This document shows, piece by piece, positions 63,110 through 64,000 of a stretch of DNA of 64,000 nucleotides. Below the pieces are notes generated by a model. That model had not been told where the DNA came from and did no database searches. It saw only the letters and a list, made by a program, of their open reading frames with translations. The translations under genes and the position numbers were made by a program. The number at the start of each line of letters is the position of its first letter. Position 1 is the first letter of the stretch. This stretch comes from CAVOAK01 sp963664465 (lineage in GTDB: Bacteria; Pseudomonadota; Alphaproteobacteria; UBA8366; CAVOAK01), in assembly GCA_963664465.2 (NCBI GenBank), contig CAXXSU010000015.1, forward strand, positions 124,001 to 188,000, given 5' to 3'.

Positions 63110-63438
63110 TATCGCGTGTTAGCGACAGGAGCGCCAAGAAAGATGTTGTTCCCCACGGCTAACTCGCCCTACACTCGATTACAGGCAACGAAAATATCTG
63201 CGAGAATTGCAGCGACGGGAAGAGGCGTAAGTGGTTCTAGGTGCGGGAGGTACCGGCCGCTATCGCGTCTCTCTTGAATTATTGAGACCCCGAGGCCGGT
63301 CTTGTTATGAACGCCGTCAAATTGCGTTTGCCTCCATGCTGAATCCGCCTTTAGCACGTACGCTGTGCGTGACTGGTAATAAATGTCCGCGGCGCTGATG
63401 CGTCGGGACAAACACTTGCAGTCCACAGGGAGAGGCAA
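63110..63438. other. Non-coding segment before the binding-protein gene
   Basis: No gene and no clear promoter or hairpin is seen, apart from the 19-bp repeat at 63128-63146. Confidence 0.5.
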
Positions 63439-64000
63439 ATGACGAAAGATCTAGAATTACTAAAAAACAAAATGCGCACTGGCGAGATAACTCGTCGCGA
63501 GTTCACCGGCCGTGCCGTAGCGTTAGGCGCCACAACCGCCTTGGCGACCACCATGGGCGGAATCCTGGCAAATGAAGTCGAAGCGGCAACACCTAAAAAG
63601 GGTGGCCATTTGAGAGTCGGCTTGGCGCAGGGAAACACCACCGACACGCTGGATCCGGCGTTCATGTCTGCTGAATTCCCCGGACTTAGTGCAGCTACCA
63701 CGATGAATCGGCTCGTGGAAGTCGACCACACGGGCGATATCAAGCCGGAGCTAGCTGAATCCTGGGAGCCCGGCGACTCGCCATCGACCTGGATCTTCAA
63801 TCTCAGAAAAGGTGTGACTTGGCATGACGGCAAGTCGCTCGACGCGAACGACGTCATTGGGACCCTGAACTATCACGGTGGCGAGAATTCAAAATCGCAA
63901 ATCAAGACGATCGCCAAAGTCGTCAAGGACATGAAGGCGGACACCAAGCACCGGGTCGTCTTCAACTTGCACGAACCAAGTGCAGTGTTTCCATTCTTAA
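63439..64000 (+). CDS. Dipeptide/nickel-type ABC substrate-binding protein with Tat signal, 3' end cut
   Basis: The frame from the ATG at 63439 (AGGGAGAGG upstream) stays open to the window end, 187 residues. The N-terminus has a twin-arginine motif (TRREFTG, Arg19-Arg20) and a hydrophobic stretch ALGATTALATTMGGIL; the mature part starts KKGGHLRVGLAQGNTTDTLD and contains AESWEPGDSPSTWIFNLRKG and VTWHDGKSLDANDVIGTLNY, the SBP_bac_5 core. It would bind peptides or similar compounds in the periplasm. Permease genes, if any, lie beyond the window. Confidence 0.9.
   Translation, partial: MTKDLELLKNKMRTGEITRREFTGRAVALGATTALATTMGGILANEVEAATPKKGGHLRVGLAQGNTTDTLDPAFMSAEFPGLSAATTMNRLVEVDHTGDIKPELAESWEPGDSPSTWIFNLRKGVTWHDGKSLDANDVIGTLNYHGGENSKSQIKTIAKVVKDMKADTKHRVVFNLHEPSAVFPFL

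Larger units (their letters stand above)
61706..63146. repeat. 19-bp direct repeats outside the ISNCY-like element
   Basis: GGAGCGCCAAGAAAGATGT occurs at 61706-61724 and 63128-63146, each 18 bases away from the end of the insertion sequence. The spacing is too wide for a simple target duplication. Confidence 0.7.

Noticed and set aside
61657..63156. 499-codon minus-strand frame spanning the ISNCY-like element
   Set aside because: Runs in a different frame through the transposase; Arg/Gly/Pro/His-rich composition and no family features.

Overview
The window looks like chromosomal DNA of an alphaproteobacterium, probably a Rhodospirillales-type lineage. The evidence is gene content: a small-type PurL with separate PurQ and PurS, adjacent GrxD and BolA, a DUF1476 ATP-synthase zeta inhibitor, a TIGR02466 2OG oxygenase and a HyuA/HyuB pair. 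Species cannot be fixed from the sequence.

Positions 1-24769 are mostly core genome. On the minus strand lie the purine genes purC, purS, purQ and purL, with a polysaccharide deacetylase and a glycolipid-binding-like gene between purS and purQ, followed by bolA, grxD and a phytanoyl-CoA dioxygenase. Next come NRDE, zeta inhibitor, a broken helical-repeat gene, purB, radC, map, sfsA, a CinA-like gene, hyuA/hyuB, a VOC protein, a caspase-like protease and tRNA-Leu(UAA).

Positions 24770-37311 and 58007-64000 are accessory. They hold four Rieske oxygenase alpha-subunit genes (one split by an insertion sequence), five NTF2/SnoaL-like genes that resemble ring-hydroxylase beta subunits (one frameshifted), two near-duplicate family-3 solute-binding proteins without permeases, an ABC ATPase remnant and the start of a dipeptide-type binding protein. 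IS5-like, IS1182-like and ISNCY-like elements are scattered among them. The repeated genes suggest a catabolic or demethylation island growing by duplication and gene conversion.

Positions 37312-51894 are the most unusual part. An IS1182-like element identical in length (1470 bp) to the intact copy at 33274-34743 is split inside its transposase by a 13,113-bp integrase-borne element bounded by the 9-bp core TCCTGGCTG. The element carries a tyrosine integrase, small regulators, HK97-type portal, connectors, prohead protease, major capsid protein, HNH nuclease and large terminase, but no recognisable tail, lysis or replication genes. This is the layout of a capsid-encoding phage satellite (cf-PICI-like) or a heavily reduced prophage. 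Two possible cargo genes sit among the head genes. An IS1380-like element interrupts it, and 47943-49211 reads as two sequences merged base by base, so part of this segment is probably a consensus artefact from a structurally mixed population.

Directly after the right IS1182 end is a 2017-residue helicase-nuclease (DUF4011, SF1 helicase, Vsr-like nuclease, DUF3320) that resembles Hhe-type single-gene antiphage defence. Many single-base frameshifts in the satellite head genes may be decay or residual sequencing indels; I cannot tell which from sequence alone.
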